Positions 36,007 to 45,523 of a stretch of 64,000 bases of DNA are shown one piece after another (position 1 is the first letter of the stretch; every line of letters starts with the position of its first letter). The stretch lies in NCBI RefSeq assembly GCF_000829055.1, contig NZ_AP012544.1, positions 62,001 through 126,000 on the forward strand. The letters are read 5' to 3'. The notes under the pieces were generated by a model. The model made no database searches. It was not told where the DNA came from and was given only the letters and a program-made list of their open reading frames with translations. A program made the translations under genes and the position numbers. This DNA is from Lacticaseibacillus casei DSM 20011 = JCM 1134 = ATCC 393. GTDB lineage: Bacteria > Bacillota > Bacilli > Lactobacillales > Lactobacillaceae.

Positions 36007-36981
36007 TTAAGGTTTCACTGCTGGTTGTGGTTCCGTGTTGAATGGCACGAGATTGCGCTCGATGGCGGCGCGCTGATCTTCCAAAAACGGCGGCAATTCA
36101 AGGTGAACGCCAGCTTGTTCGTAGGTTTCATCAAGCAAGAAGCCTGGGCCATCGGTGGCAATTTCAAAAAGCAGCTCAGGAATCGGGCGGAAATATTCAG
36201 ACGCAAAGTAGAATCGATCGACGAAGCCGGAAGCATCCAAGCCGGCTCCGCCGATTTTTTTGATCCAGTATTGCAAGCTGTCGCGATCATCCGTCCGAAA
36301 TGCAAGGTGGTGAACACCGCCAAAGCCTTGATAGGCAGCAGGAATCAAACGTTGATAGTCAATGATCACTTGCGCACCATGACCGCCGTGATTTAGCTCA
36401 AGTAAGGTATATTGGCCGTCTTTGGCGATCTTTTCAAAGCCAAGTAGATCGGTCATGATGCCGATAAGTTCCTCATAGTGATCGGTGGTAATGTACTCGG
36501 GACCGAGGCCGCCGATCGCAAACTCCGGCGGCACGGGTGAATGCCGCCACGGGGTACCTGCCGGGATGCCGTGGTGATGTTCATCGCTAATCAGCTGATA
36601 TTGTTGGCCATCAAAATCGTGAAACGGCAATATTTTGGCACCGAATAGTTCGGTGATCGCGTCATGGCGCACACGTTGCTCGTCAAACCGTTTGACCCAA
36701 TAATTGAGGGCATCATCGGATGGCACGCGAAAACTGGTGCGGGCAATTTCGTTGTTGCCATGCTGGGCTTTTTGGATGCCGGGGAAGTCGAAGAACGTGA
36801 TGTCCGTTCCCGGGGTGCCCATGTCATCCGTGAAATACAGGTGGTAGGTGCGCACATCGTCTTGATTAACGGTTTTCTTAATGAGATGGAGACCTAGAAT
36901 ACCACTCATAAAGTGAAAAATCCGTGGTGCGCTTGACGTAATAGCGGTTAGATGATGTAAACCGGTTAATTGATTAGGCAT
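36007..36981 (-). CDS. Ring-cleaving dioxygenase-like glyoxalase family protein (MhqO/LinE-like)
   Basis: 324 residues from ATG 36981 (AAGGAAG upstream; a GTG nine bases earlier is less likely). Two vicinal-oxygen-chelate domains: GLHHLTAITSSAPRIFHFM at the start and GGVHHLAFRTDDRDSLQYW near residue 225. The metal ligands are expected at His in each, and Glu in PELLFEIATDGPGF. In Bacillus, MhqO/MhqA-type enzymes degrade hydroquinone-type compounds during quinone or thiol stress. The substrate here is unknown. Confidence 0.85.
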   Translation of the reverse strand: MPNQLTGLHHLTAITSSAPRIFHFMSGILGLHLIKKTVNQDDVRTYHLYFTDDMGTPGTDITFFDFPGIQKAQHGNNEIARTSFRVPSDDALNYWVKRFDEQRVRHDAITELFGAKILPFHDFDGQQYQLISDEHHHGIPAGTPWRHSPVPPEFAIGGLGPEYITTDHYEELIGIMTDLLGFEKIAKDGQYTLLELNHGGHGAQVIIDYQRLIPAAYQGFGGVHHLAFRTDDRDSLQYWIKKIGGAGLDASGFVDRFYFASEYFRPIPELLFEIATDGPGFLLDETYEQAGVHLELPPFLEDQRAAIERNLVPFNTEPQPAVKP

Positions 36982-37173
36982 GATGGGCACTTCCTTTTAC
37001 TTATATTTAGTAAGTGAAAGGTACCATGCTGCCCAACATATTGCAAGGGCTTGCGTTTTCCTTAAGTTGATTAAGCTCTTTTCAAAATGTTGTACTCGGT
37101 CGCGATCTGGCCCTAACGACATGATATGCTCACCTCATTAACGTAAATCCAGGTAAAGGAGCCCGAGGCGAAC

Positions 37174-37470
37174 ATGTTTAACTTTTTAGATAATCCAGAT
37201 GAATATAAACGGTTGATGAAAATGGAAATATTGATCACGGTCGTTGCCGTGGCTGCCAGTGTCGTGCTCTTCAACTTTGGCGTGCTGACTGGGGCCTTGT
37301 TTGCGACCATCGCTGCTGCATTCTTCTTGATGGACGCAATCGTCGAAGGACTGCGACTGTTAGGAGCATCACGCGGATTCAGCCGCTTCATCGGCACGGC
37401 TGTCGCGATCCCGGCATTGGCAGGCTACTTGATGGTGATGATCGCCCGCTTCCCAATTGGCATAGCGTAA
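37174..37470 (+). CDS. Small membrane protein of unknown function
   Basis: 98 residues. A charged start (FNFLDNPDEYKRLMKME) leads into three hydrophobic helices. AAAGGAGCCCGAGGCG precedes the ATG. No recognised family. It shares a terminator with the convergent acetyltransferase gene. Confidence 0.7.
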   Translation: MFNFLDNPDEYKRLMKMEILITVVAVAASVVLFNFGVLTGALFATIAAAFFLMDAIVEGLRLLGASRGFSRFIGTAVAIPALAGYLMVMIARFPIGIA

Positions 37471-37515
37471 CGGGATTGAAAGTATCAACGACTTGCAACT
37501 GATCAAGCACAAGGA

Positions 37516-37560
37516 CACTCAAAAAGCGATCTCCGACATGAGGGATCGCTTTTTGAGTGC
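37516..37560. terminator. Bidirectional terminator
   Basis: CACTCAAAAAGCGATC (37516-37531) pairs with GATCGCTTTTTGAGTG (37544-37559). Confidence 0.92.
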
Positions 37561-37592
37561 CTCTGGATTGATCTGATCAGAGTTACGCCACT

Positions 37593-38168
37593 TTAAAAAT
37601 GGAAATCCTCTTTATCCGCCACCGCTTCGGCCGTGAGTTCATAACGAACCAGCGGCACCATACTGCCATCGGGGAGGGTGCGTTCATGGCGATAATCGCC
37701 AACCTGCGTGAAAAAGTTGTCGGTTAATAACTTCGCGGCGCGGTCATTACTTGCTGGCAAAATGACATAAACCCGTTTAAGACCAAGTTCGAAAAAGGCA
37801 AACCCGATCATGCGCTTAAGCACTTCGCTCATAATGCCTTGCCCTTGATAAGCAGCTAAGGTTTCAAAGCGAATCTGCGCAACAGTCTTCTTCTCGCTAA
37901 AGTTCCAGATGCAGAAGCTGCCAAGAAAATCATTCGTGCTCCGGTCTTTAATGCCATAAAGCAAGGCATTATTACTCATCACCAGCCGCATCGAGCGGTT
38001 AACATAGCGCGCGGTGTCGGTAATTTTCTGGTCAAACTGCCGCCCGGATTCTGCAGCAATCTGCTGATCAGCTCGCAACTGAAAAACGTCTTTAATCTTA
38101 AAGGATGTAAGCCAGTCCATCGTGTAATGAACCGACATAATCGGATGGTACTTTTCAAAACTCTGCAT
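37593..38168 (-). CDS. GNAT acetyltransferase (RimJ/RimL-like)
   Basis: 191 residues. The acetyl-CoA loop is YQGQGIMSEVLKRMIGFAF (about residues 105-123), preceded by the beta-4 strand KTVAQIRFETL and followed by VYVILPASNDRAAKLLTDNF. This is the RimJ/RimL-type layout. Substrate unknown: a protein N-terminus or a small molecule. Single gene. Confidence 0.88.
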   Translation of the reverse strand: MQSFEKYHPIMSVHYTMDWLTSFKIKDVFQLRADQQIAAESGRQFDQKITDTARYVNRSMRLVMSNNALLYGIKDRSTNDFLGSFCIWNFSEKKTVAQIRFETLAAYQGQGIMSEVLKRMIGFAFFELGLKRVYVILPASNDRAAKLLTDNFFTQVGDYRHERTLPDGSMVPLVRYELTAEAVADKEDFHF

Positions 38169-38221
38169 AGCTTTCCTCCATGATCATGGTGATGACGTAA
38201 GCTTACCATAAAAGAGGTGAG

Positions 38222-38340
38222 CGTGAGCCAGCCCGGTTAGAAACCGGAGTGTAAGTGGCCTCGGTCGCAATGGCCCGGTCTTGGCCATTGCGACCGAGGT
38301 CCTTACACGCAGGTTTCTGGGCTGGCGAACGCGTTATGGA
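38222..38340. repeat. Long hairpin repeat, copy R2
   Basis: Nested perfect pairs: GCCAGCCC/GGGCTGGC, AGAAACC/GGTTTCT, GTGTAAG/CTTACAC and inner CCTCGGTCGCAATGGCC/GGCCATTGCGACCGAGG. First of three tandem copies between the acetyltransferase gene and the IS30-family copy C. Ends in CGAACGCGTTATGGAG like its neighbours. Confidence 0.8.
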
Positions 38341-38352
38341 GAAAGAGGCAAG

Positions 38353-38465
38353 TCACGCCCAGTTAGAAGCCGGGATGCAAGCGGCCTCAGGGACAATGGC
38401 CCGGGCTTAGGCCATTGTCCCTGAAGCCCTTACACGCAGGTTTCTGGGCTGGCGAACGCGTTATG
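38353..38465. repeat. Long hairpin repeat, copy R3
   Basis: Same frame as R2 with a new inner arm, CCTCAGGGACAATGGCC, still paired with GGCCATTGTCCCTGA. Confidence 0.8.
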
Positions 38466-38479
38466 GAGAGAGGCAAGAC

Positions 38480-38590
38480 ACGCTTAGTTAGAAACCGGAG
38501 TGTAAGTGGCCTCAGGCGTGATGGCCGGTCTTTGGCCATTGCGACCGAGGTCCTTACACTCCGACTCCTGCGCCGGCGAACGCGTTATGG
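38480..38590. repeat. Long hairpin repeat, copy R4 (mixed arms)
   Basis: Left inner arm CCTCAGGCGTGATGGCC faces right arm GGCCATTGCGACCGAGG. Pairing is kept except for two mismatches, with two G-T pairs that would be G-U in RNA. The outer arms are less well paired than in R2. Confidence 0.7.
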
Positions 38591-38734
38591 AGAAAGAACA
38601 CTCCGGCACCTTGCCGTCACTCCCAACACGGGCACATTGTAAATGACATGAACCATTACCACCCGATTTACGAACCGCACCTATCTGCCGTTATAAAAGA
38701 AATGGTTTGCGGTTTGTTTTTAACGATTATGAGT

Positions 38735-38784
38735 AATTTGTGAAAATGTTCTTTAGCAACCATTAAAGAACAATTTCACAAATT
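38735..38784. promoter_or_regulatory. Large inverted repeat upstream of the WxL region
   Basis: AATTTGTGAAAATGTTCTTTA (38735-38755, 21 bp) is mirrored at 38763-38784 with one mismatch and a 7-nt loop. It has no T-run of its own, so an operator or a processed RNA stem is as likely as a terminator. The remaining sequence 38600-38890 shows no gene. Confidence 0.5.
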
Positions 38785-38891
38785 GATCGCAGCTGACCGG
38801 ACTAACCGAATTAAATTGACGCCGTTTTCAAGCTGATTTTTAGAATCTTGTATACCGAGGAAATTAACGGGATTAGCCGTTATTTTTTTAT

Positions 38892-40152
38892 CGCGCATTT
38901 TAGAATCAAGTTAGCCACTGTCTCAAAATTTTTTGGACAATAAAAAACATCAAGAACAGATATCCTGTATCATTGAAGTTCCTACACAAACAATGGAAGA
39001 GGATATTGTCTTGATGCAGAAACAGGATAGCACACACCGCCAAAAAGGTCAGCACTTAACATCACTCGAGCGCGGAAAAGTGGCCGGATTCCGCCAAGCT
39101 GGGAAGTCCAATCGTTGGATTGCTGCTGAAATTGGCGTCTGCCCGCAGACCATTAATAATGAAATCAAGCGAGGTACAGTAGATCAGGTCAAGAAGAGTA
39201 ATGGCAAGCGCGTCTACCATCGACAATACCTGCCAGAGGCTGCTCAGGCACGTTACGAGACTGCACGCTTGAGCTGCCATCGTCCTGACAAGTTCGCCAG
39301 CGTACAGGTCTTCTTAGCCTGGTACGTACAGCGAGCTAAGCAGGACAAATGGTCGCCGGATGCTTCAATCGGCTATGCCAAGCGACACAAGCTGTTTACT
39401 CCTGAAGAGCTTGTTTGTGCCTCGACTTTGTACCAGTACATTGACGACCAACGCCTAGAGATTCGAAATATCGACCTGTTGGAGAAGACTAAGCGGAAGA
39501 CCTCTCACCAGCACCACACCAAGGCTAAGCGCCTGGCTGGCCGCAGTATCGAGGAACGGCCTAAGGTCGTTGAACGACGCAGGCAGTTCGGTCACTGGGA
39601 GATGGATACCATTGTCGGTAAACGCAATGGCAAGGAGAGCGTCATCTTGACTCTGATTGAGCGCAAGACCCGTTGCCAACTTCTCCGCTTGATCGAAGGA
39701 CGAGATGCAGACTCTGTGAGCTATGCATTGCGTGGAATCAAGCGCGAATGGGGAGCTTGCATCAAGACCATCACAGCCGACAACGGACCCGAGTTCACCG
39801 CCTTAAATACTGCTTTTGCTGGGACGGAAACTGAGATCTTCTACGCCCATCCTTACACGTCCTGCGACCGTGGCACCAACGAGGCACATAACCGGATGAT
39901 CCGCCAGGACTTCCCTAAGGGCATGTCCCTAGATGACATTAGCCCTAGTCAAGTGCAGGCCACGCAAGACCGCTTGAATCAGTTGCCTCGCAAACAACAG
40001 GGCTACTGCACACCCCAGCAAAACTTTGAGGCCGAAGCTCGGCGCGTTCGCCGCATGGCCCAGTAGTCTCTCTAGCGCCACAACTTCTATTTGATAACGG
40101 CCTGTTCTGGGATTGTCCTCAACGACTGGCTAACTTGTTCTTGCAATTTACG
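38892..40152 (+). mobile_element. IS30-family element, copy C (single insertion)
   Basis: 1261 bp in the opposite orientation to the other four identical-type copies. It is flanked by 13-bp direct repeats GTTATTTTTTTAT at 38879-38891 and 40153-40165. It lies 42 bp before the -35 of the WxL operon, so the operon keeps its own promoter. Confidence 0.95.
39014..40066 (+). CDS. IS30-family transposase, copy C
   Basis: Same protein as copy A, intact; ATG 39014 preferred (frame open from 38933). Confidence 0.95.
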   Translation: MQKQDSTHRQKGQHLTSLERGKVAGFRQAGKSNRWIAAEIGVCPQTINNEIKRGTVDQVKKSNGKRVYHRQYLPEAAQARYETARLSCHRPDKFASVQVFLAWYVQRAKQDKWSPDASIGYAKRHKLFTPEELVCASTLYQYIDDQRLEIRNIDLLEKTKRKTSHQHHTKAKRLAGRSIEERPKVVERRRQFGHWEMDTIVGKRNGKESVILTLIERKTRCQLLRLIEGRDADSVSYALRGIKREWGACIKTITADNGPEFTALNTAFAGTETEIFYAHPYTSCDRGTNEAHNRMIRQDFPKGMSLDDISPSQVQATQDRLNQLPRKQQGYCTPQQNFEAEARRVRRMAQ

Positions 40153-40193
40153 GTTATTTTTTTATTTTTTAAGCCTATAAATAAAAACTGAAA

Positions 40194-40223
40194 ATGACAA
40201 ACGTCAAAACCGCCTTATATAAT
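40194..40223 (+). promoter_or_regulatory. WxL operon promoter
   Basis: ATGACA (40194-40199), 18-bp spacer, TATAAT (40218-40223). A small dyad TGAC-AAAC-GTCA overlaps the -35. Confidence 0.65.
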
Positions 40224-40251
40224 CAATAACATTGAGAAAGGGGTGAAACAA

Positions 40252-42212
40252 ATGAAACAGTTTTTTTTTGGCTTTTGTCAGGTGTCATGCTGTTGCAACC
40301 ACTTACATTAAATGTCGGTTCACAGGCAGCTTCATCAGCACCTAGCCCAGTCTTAAATGAAGCGTCGGTTTCACAACCGGATCAACAGGCACCATCTACT
40401 AGCGCTGAAAGCAAGCTTGAGGCAAGTAGCGAAGCATCGACGAGTTCAAATCAAGCGATCGTGAGCAGCACCAGCGCGGCGTCTTCCAGTCAGCCAATCG
40501 CGAGCGATACAACTCACGAAGCGCTAACTGATCAAGCCGACGACGCAGCGACCTCGAAGCGGCGGCAAAAAAGAGCAGCTCCAGCAACAAGCTCCGATCA
40601 ATCCTCACCTTTTCTGGTAGGAACTGCTCAAGAATTGGCAGCCGCCATTAAACGTGGTGAAACGCATATTCGGTTAACGGCTGATATTAATATTGGCGAT
40701 GCCGCTATCCCGGTGCGCCAATCAGTCACCATAGATGGCGATCACAAATACACCTATATGTATAATAGCGGACTAGATTGGCATCGCGGTATTTATTTCG
40801 CGGCCAGTGGTATCCAGATTACGTTTAAAAATATTAAAATCGGCAAGGCGTCCGTTAAACATTCAGCCAATAACTACTACGGCATTGCGCCGGCAGACAA
40901 TAGCATTAGAAACAGTCAGATCATCATTGAAAACGTCGACTATTACTCAGATTATGGGGCGCAACCGCTTCACATTCGCAATAAAAGTAACCAGATTATT
41001 TTCAGAGGGAAAAATAGTTTTTACACGACGAAGAACCCGGGGTCATTCTTCATCCAGGAATTTGCCGAAGCCACTAATTTCTTATTTGAAGAAGATTCGG
41101 ACACCACTATCACTTTAGCCAAAGGCGAGGTTCTGGCAACCTTTTGGCCATCAACCGGACCGTTGAATCTGGAACTAAAGAAGCGAGCGCGGTTGAAAGT
41201 CGATACCACCAATGCGCTTGTCTACACCGGCATCGGCGCAATCCGCAACAACCATATCATCATTGGTGAAGAGGCGGTTCTGGATGTTAGGACGAATAGA
41301 ACGGACGCTGGCAATTTAATGTTCTTTAACCACGATCTGACCATCGATGTTCAAAAAAATGGCCAGTTGTTGGCTGAAACGGTTAGTGCAACTAACTTCA
41401 ATAGTAACTCCAGTATCAATCTAGGGCCTGGCGCGGAAGCAAATTTAAAAAACGTCAATGGTGATTTCTTCAAGAAAGGGAAAGGCACCATTACGCTTGA
41501 TAACGCCGATGAATTAACACTTGAAACCGGAAAATGCGGGGGAACGAGTCCCACCGGTTTGGTTTCCAGTAAGGCCAATGTGCGGCTTGAACCTTTTAAC
41601 CAAGAAACAAAAGGGTACGGGGTGCATGCTGACGGTCAATTACTGACAACGCAAACCGGTGACGATGATTGGATTTTTAACGGTAAGCATGTAAGTCGGC
41701 AACCAACAGCACTTCCCACTGATGTTGCAAACCAGGTGGGTCATGCGTCGGTTTTTAAATTAAAGCGGCAAGTGGTTCCGAAACCAGCGGGCAAGCTAGC
41801 CGTCATCAGCGTGCCGGATCTGGATTTTGGTAGTCAAACGGTCACAGGATTGACACAAATCTTACGACCACGCGTTCAAGGCAGCTTGAAAATTGAAGAT
41901 TCGCGCACGAATGGCTCCCAAAAGTCACGCCTCTATCTCAGAATGGCGCGCCCGTTTAAAAACGGCAATGTGGATGCGACTCGGTGCTTAACCTATACGA
42001 ATCAGGCCGGGCAGGAACAAACTCTGTCCAGTCAGGCGATTCTTGCTGAAGTCAATGTGGGTATCACCGAACGCGATGTTAGCAGTGAATGGAATACTGC
42101 CATCGACAGCTCAGCTCGCGGGTTCAAATTAACCCTGCCGATTGAAAAACAAAAAATCGGCAGCTTTTCGGGAGAACTGGACTGGTCACTGCAAGACGTG
42201 CCGGGAAATTAA
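40252..42212 (+). CDS. WxL-domain surface protein with pectate-lyase-like region; start frameshifted in a T9 tract
   Basis: About 650 residues, cell-wall associated. The true start is probably ATG 40252 (GAAAGGGGTG before it), reading MKQFFF into a run of nine T (40261-40269). As written the frame stops after about 20 codons; one more T gives MKQFFFWLLSGVMLLQPL, a good signal peptide, joined to the long frame that is open from 40275. A Ser/Ala/Gln-rich linker (to about residue 115) leads to a beta-helix-like adhesion region, then a C-terminal WxL domain ending GELDWSLQDVPGN. WxL domains bind peptidoglycan non-covalently. The T-tract may switch expression on and off. Confidence 0.8.
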
Positions 42213-42227
42213 GAAAGGATAGGCCAA

Positions 42228-42578
42228 ATGAAAAAATGGTTGCCACTGGCTGTTCTTTTGCTGGGACTCGCCTGCCACCCACGACTCGTTGCCATTGCAG
42301 ATAGTCAGTACACGTCGACAGGTGAGGTTGTTTTTGTTGAGCCGGCCTCATCTACTGCCGAAGAAACATCGACAGCCTCATCAACTCACGAGTCGAATAA
42401 CCAGCAACAACAGCCCTCAGCGACGTCACAAGCCCCGCCGTCCAGGTCCGGACTCGTTCCGCGACTTGGGGAGCGGCCGGAACTACTATACGGCTTAATC
42501 GGCAGCTTGTTGATCGTCACCATGCTCCTGTTTTTCATCATCAAACAACCTAAAGAAGATAAGGAAGAAGGAAAATAA
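42228..42578 (+). CDS. Small cell-surface anchor protein (CscD-like)
   Basis: 116 residues. Signal peptide MKKWLPLAVLLLGLACHP, a Ser/Thr/Gln-rich spacer, then VPRLGE, a membrane helix (LLYGLIGSLLIVTMLLFFII) and a charged tail KQPKEDKEEGK. This is the layout of the small sortase-type partner in WxL loci, but the LPxTG box is degenerate (VPRLG), so it may simply be membrane-anchored. 15 bp after the previous gene, 2 bp before the next. Confidence 0.75.
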   Translation: MKKWLPLAVLLLGLACHPRLVAIADSQYTSTGEVVFVEPASSTAEETSTASSTHESNNQQQQPSATSQAPPSRSGLVPRLGERPELLYGLIGSLLIVTMLLFFIIKQPKEDKEEGK

Positions 42579-42580
42579 AA

Positions 42581-43348
42581 ATGAAGAAGAGTATCTGGAC
42601 AGCACCGTTATTGGGATTAACTTTGGTAGGACTTGTAGCACCGGCAGCAGTCAACGCAGCTTCAGCAAACGACATGATTTCAAACGGTGAGGTGACGTTT
42701 AAAGCCGACAACTCAAGTACCGGTCCGAAAGATCCGCTTGATCCTACCGATCCTAATCCAATCAAGCCGATCGATCCGAGTAACCCAGGCGGCAACCCGA
42801 CACCGGGGATAAGTGGCCCGCTGTCACTGGACTTTGCTTCTAGCTTTACGTTCGGCGAAGCAGCGATCAGTAGCGATGATGCCAAATACTATGCGAAGCC
42901 ACAAGTATTCACCCAACAAGATGGCACGACGGTTGACCGGCCTAATTATGTGCAGGTTTCCGATAAGCGTGGAACTTTTGAAGGTTGGACCTTGAAAGTG
43001 AAACAAGACAAACAGTTCGCTGTGAAAGATGATGCTACCCGCGAATTGATCGGCGCGCAACTGAAGTTCAAGAATGCGAGTCTGGTTTCAGCCACCGATT
43101 CGAAGTATGCCCCAACCGGTTTGGCATCATTTGAATTGATTCCGGGCACCGCCCAGATTGCCCCGGTTGAAGCGGTCAAGGACCAAGGGATGGGCACATG
43201 GATCTACCGCTTCGGTGACGACAAGCAAATGGGCCGTTCCGTTGAATTGTCAGTTCCGGGTAAGACACCGAAGATGGCCAAGGCGTATGTTACCGCGTTA
43301 ACTTGGACCTTAGAATCAACCCCGGCCAACGTAACGCCTAAGCCTTAG
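42581..43348 (+). CDS. WxL-domain cell-surface protein (CscB/C-like)
   Basis: 255 residues. Signal peptide cleaved near AVNAAS; a proline/aspartate repeat linker (DPLDPTDPNPIKPIDPSNP); then a WxL domain with both conserved motifs, GTFEGWTLKVKQD (about 125) and ALTWTLESTP near the end. It is the compact, standard WxL protein of the locus and likely forms a complex with the DUF916 protein on the peptidoglycan. Confidence 0.88.
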   Translation: MKKSIWTAPLLGLTLVGLVAPAAVNAASANDMISNGEVTFKADNSSTGPKDPLDPTDPNPIKPIDPSNPGGNPTPGISGPLSLDFASSFTFGEAAISSDDAKYYAKPQVFTQQDGTTVDRPNYVQVSDKRGTFEGWTLKVKQDKQFAVKDDATRELIGAQLKFKNASLVSATDSKYAPTGLASFELIPGTAQIAPVEAVKDQGMGTWIYRFGDDKQMGRSVELSVPGKTPKMAKAYVTALTWTLESTPANVTPKP

Positions 43349-43430
43349 TCAAAAATAACCGGATTTTGACCAGCATTAGCATGATTTTGCCGATAGTTAC
43401 CGAGACACCATTTTTAAAAAGGAGATTTCT

Positions 43431-44519
43431 GTGAAGAAAATACTTTTCTGTTTAGCAGCGTTTGTTGCGATGTTGTTGACCCCTGCCGTGCATGTTTTTG
43501 GTTCAGAATTGAATTTTGCCGCAAAGGCTCAGCTGCCAGACAATCAGGTTCATACAGATGTTAGCTATTTTGACATCAAAATGGACCGCGGCGCTAAGCA
43601 AACCCTTCACGTTGATCTACGTAATGATACCGAAAATGAGGTCGAAGTCGATGTCGGCATTGCCAGCGCGACAACCAACATTAATGGCGTGGTGGAATAT
43701 AGTCCGAACGACATTAAACCGGCCAAAAGCCTGGCGTTTAATCTCAAGGATCATGTCAAAGCACCTAGTCAAATCAAAATTCCGGCTAAGGGCAATACGA
43801 TTTTGAATTTAGATGTCACCATGCCTGATGCCGCCTTGAAAGGGCAGATGGCCGGTGGGATCACGCTCAAAGAGCACCAAACGGAGGATCAGGCCAATGA
43901 AGAAAAAGGCAAGGGATTGTCGATCAACAACCGGTTTTCCTACGTCATTGGCCTTGTGCTTCAACAGACGACCCAGCCGGTTACGCCCGACCTGAAATTG
44001 AATACCGTTAAACCGAGCCAGGTGAACTATCGCAACGTCATTTCCGCGTCTCTGGAAAACATCACGCCGATGTTCATCAACAAAGTTGCCATTGACGCGA
44101 ATGTGCATGCCAAAGGGGCCAAAAAGGTGCTTTATCGTGTTAAAAAAGAAGGCATGCAGTTAGCCCCTAACACGACTTTCGATTTTCCGATCGCCTTGGC
44201 AGGGAAGGCCTTGGAACCAGGCACTTACATTGCCCAACTAGAGGTCTATGGTAACCAAAGTTCGGATGGCAAGGTGACGCGGCAAACCAACAGTGCCAAA
44301 CAACGCTATCAAAATCACTGGACATTGACCAAAGAATTTACCATTACCGACCATACTGCCAAGAACCTGAATCAAAAAGATGTGACCTTGAAGTCAACTA
44401 ATCATTGGTGGGTCTATGCATTGCTGGCGGTGGTCGCGATTTTGCTCATTGTCATTGTGCTATTGATGATCGTGCTGCTAAAACGCAAGCACAAAAAAGC
44501 ACGGAACGTGAATGAGTAG
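43431..44519 (+). CDS. DUF916/DUF3324 membrane-anchored surface protein (CscA-like)
   Basis: 362 residues. Signal peptide (MKKILFCLAAFVAMLLTPAV), then DUF916 (YFDIKMDRGAKQTLHVDLRN) and DUF3324 (about 165-310), a single membrane helix (WWVYALLAVVAILLIVIVLL) and a basic tail. In WxL loci this protein binds both the WxL partner and peptidoglycan, holding the complex at the surface. An 82-bp gap separates it from the WxL gene; AAAAGGAG precedes its GTG/ATG start region. Confidence 0.9.
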   Translation: MKKILFCLAAFVAMLLTPAVHVFGSELNFAAKAQLPDNQVHTDVSYFDIKMDRGAKQTLHVDLRNDTENEVEVDVGIASATTNINGVVEYSPNDIKPAKSLAFNLKDHVKAPSQIKIPAKGNTILNLDVTMPDAALKGQMAGGITLKEHQTEDQANEEKGKGLSINNRFSYVIGLVLQQTTQPVTPDLKLNTVKPSQVNYRNVISASLENITPMFINKVAIDANVHAKGAKKVLYRVKKEGMQLAPNTTFDFPIALAGKALEPGTYIAQLEVYGNQSSDGKVTRQTNSAKQRYQNHWTLTKEFTITDHTAKNLNQKDVTLKSTNHWWVYALLAVVAILLIVIVLLMIVLLKRKHKKARNVNE

Positions 44520-44728
44520 ATTAAACATGTTACAATCTAGGATAAACATTGATACTTCTTTTGACTTCGGATCAAGCGGCGCTCAACGGGCAGTACTAAG
44601 GATATGAATGAGTTGGCTTAGGTTAAAAGTAGTTGCAACCCAACTATCTATTTGGTTCATGATGAACGCGCTTATTAAAAAATGAGCATTTACAAGCGGC
44701 GCCCAACTTGAACAACAGATTTAAAATC

Positions 44729-44784
44729 CGCACATTAGGCTGCCAACGTCTGAGGACGCTGACAGCCTAATTGTGCGAATTTTT
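44729..44784 (+). terminator. Terminator after the WxL operon
   Basis: CGCACATTAGGCTG pairs with CAGCCTAATTGTGCG (one bulge) with an inner CGTC/GACG stem, followed by AATTTTT. The 200 bp between 44520 and this hairpin and the stretch to 44923 show no gene. Confidence 0.8.
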
Positions 44785-44923
44785 AGTCATGTATGTGATT
44801 TGAATTGTGTAAAAGCAAAATTGAAAGCTTGATTTCATTGATGATGTGGGTATTTGATCATTAGGTGAAGGCACGACATCAGGTAAGCGGGTTGGTTTTA
44901 GTCTTAAGGTGAGGGTGGTATTT

Positions 44924-45523
44924 ATGAGATTATCTGAATTAATGGAAAAAAATGATCAAAAGAAACTCCAGCTGCTGCATTATCTTGATCAACATCCAAA
45001 CCAGAGACTGAGAAATAGTGAATTACAACACAAACTGGATATTTCGTATTATCTCTTTAAACGGCGGACTAAAGAGATTGCCGATGACATTGATATGTTT
45101 CAACTGTCCGGTTTATTTGATATTGAAGTGACCGACACGACGACAACTTTGCATAAAAATCACAACACCAATATTTTTGTCTTTTTGAATCATTATCTTG
45201 AGCGCTCCTACCAAATTAAAATCCTGATGTTACTGGTAACGCAACGACAAAATTTTGATCTCTATGATTTTGCAGAAGCACATTATGTCAGTTATACATT
45301 TATGTATAAACATTTCACGGCGCTGCGCCAAACGCTGCAAAAATGGGGGATTAACCTTAACAATAACAGCGAGCTGACCGGTAATGAATTAGCCATTCGC
45401 TTATTATTGGCGGAACTTATTATCATTACCCATGTTGGTGAAGAAACGTTTGATGACGAGATTCGGACAGCCTTGCATGAACTTCTTGAGCTGATTGACA
45501 CGCCGGCCATTGCGCATCAATGA
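44924..45523 (+). CDS. Mga/AtxA-type regulator, N-terminal half (split gene)
   Basis: 199 residues from ATG 44924 (GGGTGG before it). It holds the DNA-binding half of a Mga-family virulence-type regulator: two winged-helix segments (QRLRNSELQHKLDISYYLFKR; FAEAHYVSYTFMYKHF) and the start of the first PRD-like domain. Its stop overlaps the ATG of the next gene (ATGA). The two products together are about 483 residues, the usual length of one Mga/AtxA protein. It lies just downstream of the WxL operon, a plausible target. Confidence 0.72.
   Translation: MRLSELMEKNDQKKLQLLHYLDQHPNQRLRNSELQHKLDISYYLFKRRTKEIADDIDMFQLSGLFDIEVTDTTTTLHKNHNTNIFVFLNHYLERSYQIKILMLLVTQRQNFDLYDFAEAHYVSYTFMYKHFTALRQTLQKWGINLNNNSELTGNELAIRLLLAELIIITHVGEETFDDEIRTALHELLELIDTPAIAHQ

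Noticed and set aside
38222..38590. Tandem repeats that could suggest a CRISPR array
   Set aside because: The units are about 115-nt palindromic hairpins with variable stems, not short identical repeats with unique spacers, and no cas genes are present.
38735..38784. Intrinsic terminator before the IS30-family copy C
   Set aside because: The inverted repeat is strong but lacks a T-run and no gene ends nearby, so I list it only as a possible regulatory dyad.
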